This document shows, in pieces, positions 12,161 through 12,611 of a DNA stretch of 12,611 bases. Position 1 is the first letter of the stretch; each line of letters opens with the position of its first letter. Where the stretch lies: assembly GCA_015491585.1 (NCBI GenBank), contig WFVQ01000141.1, positions 1 to 12,611 of the forward strand, written 5' to 3'. The position numbers and the translations under genes were made by a program. Under the pieces are notes generated by a model, which was given only the letters and a program-made list of their open reading frames with translations, was not told where the DNA came from and did no database searches. The DNA is from Deltaproteobacteria bacterium (lineage in GTDB: Bacteria; Desulfobacterota; Dissulfuribacteria; Dissulfuribacterales; S140-46).

Positions 12161-12611
12161 CTATTTTATCTCCGCCCAATTCCTCCCGGCCCCCACGTTG
12201 GCTACCAGGGGCACGCGGAGCTCCACGACCCCTTCCATGACCTCCTTGACCGTCTCTCCTACGGCAGCCGCCTCTACGTCAGGCACCTCTATGACCAGCT
12301 CGTCGTGCACCTGAAGAATCATTCCGGTCCGTGGGAACCTCTCCCTTAATACCTTGTCCACCTCTATCATGGCAAGTTTTATGATGTCTGCCGCGGTCCC
12401 TTGGATCGGGGTGTTGATGGCCGTGCGCTCGGCGAATTCCCTGATGTTGCGGTTCCTTGCATTGATATCGGCTATATAGCGCCTCCTCCCAAGCATGGTG
12501 GTGACGAAGCCGCTCTTTCTCGCCTCCTCAACTGTCCTCTCCATGTATCTCTTGACCCCGGGATAGGTCTCGAAGTACTTGTCGATGAACCGCTGTGCCT
12601 CCTTCCTGTCC
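12161..12611 (-). CDS. polA: DNA polymerase I, C-terminal part (cut by the window edge)
   Basis: The frame is open to base 12611; 149 C-terminal residues are visible, so most of the gene (exonuclease domains, palm and fingers start) lies outside. The visible part covers the end of the polymerase domain: FIDKYFETYPGVKRYMERTV, the GRRRYI fingers-to-palm stretch, RTAINTPIQGTAADIIKLAM, and motif C LQVHDELVIEVP, whose Asp and Glu belong to the metal-binding active site. The end VGAGRNWAEIK is typical. The enzyme fills gaps and removes RNA primers in replication and repair. TAG at 12161-12163 adjoins the pilZ ATG without a gap. Confidence 0.97.
   Translation of the reverse strand, partial: DRKEAQRFIDKYFETYPGVKRYMERTVEEARKSGFVTTMLGRRRYIADINARNRNIREFAERTAINTPIQGTAADIIKLAMIEVDKVLRERFPRTGMILQVHDELVIEVPDVEAAAVGETVKEVMEGVVELRVPLVANVGAGRNWAEIK

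Noticed and set aside
11387..12349. A 320-codon open frame on the plus strand
   Set aside because: It lies antisense to the PilZ gene and the end of polA, both with intact motifs; no ribosome site or recognisable domain.

Overview
The window is GC-rich, gene-dense bacterial chromosome with no RNA gene, insertion sequence, CRISPR array or phage gene that I can recognise. No gene-free stretch exceeds about 100 bases. The gene set points to a Gram-negative anaerobe or microaerophile of the Desulfobacterota (old Deltaproteobacteria) type: System II cytochrome c biogenesis (ResB/CcsA), two TatA proteins, an NtrC-type sigma-54 activator, a Cys-bearing PAS domain and a YcgR-like PilZ protein, with frequent AGG and ATA codons. 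This placement is inference from gene content; there is no rRNA or marker phylogeny to confirm it.

Layout. 2-646 (+): 3' part of a Clp-fold serine protease of the SDH family, ending in a hairpin shared with the convergent guaB. 3060-669 (-): a Ppx/GppA-family phosphatase followed by guaB, overlapping by 38 bases, which puts GTP synthesis and possible (p)ppGpp or polyphosphate turnover in one operon. 3108-4412 (+): an NtrC-family response regulator, divergent from ppx across only 47 bases and possibly read from a leaderless mRNA. 4701-4360 (-): a short PAS-domain ORF that ends inside the antisense of the regulator's 3' end and looks truncated. 4805-8390 (+): tatA1, resB, ccsA, tatA2 and a sugar-1-phosphate nucleotidyltransferase, tightly packed, so a cytochrome c maturation operon bracketed by two TatA paralogues. 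8480-10021 (+): a signal-peptide-bearing protein that I read as a caspase-fold (clan CD-like) domain followed by a PASTA domain and a Cys-containing tail. 10052-11062 (+): a protein made of two tandem Lcl_C/DUF1566 domains without a signal peptide. 12611-11022 (-): the C-terminal end of DNA polymerase I, a YcgR-like PilZ c-di-GMP effector starting directly at the polA stop, and a small unrecognised protein whose 3' end overlaps the DUF1566 gene.

The housekeeping genes (guaB, polA, resB/ccsA, tatA) are certain. The most unusual part is 8480-11062, a predicted secreted caspase-like/PASTA protein next to a double DUF1566 protein; I know of no named system with this composition. That statement is from recognition only and needs a neighbourhood search.
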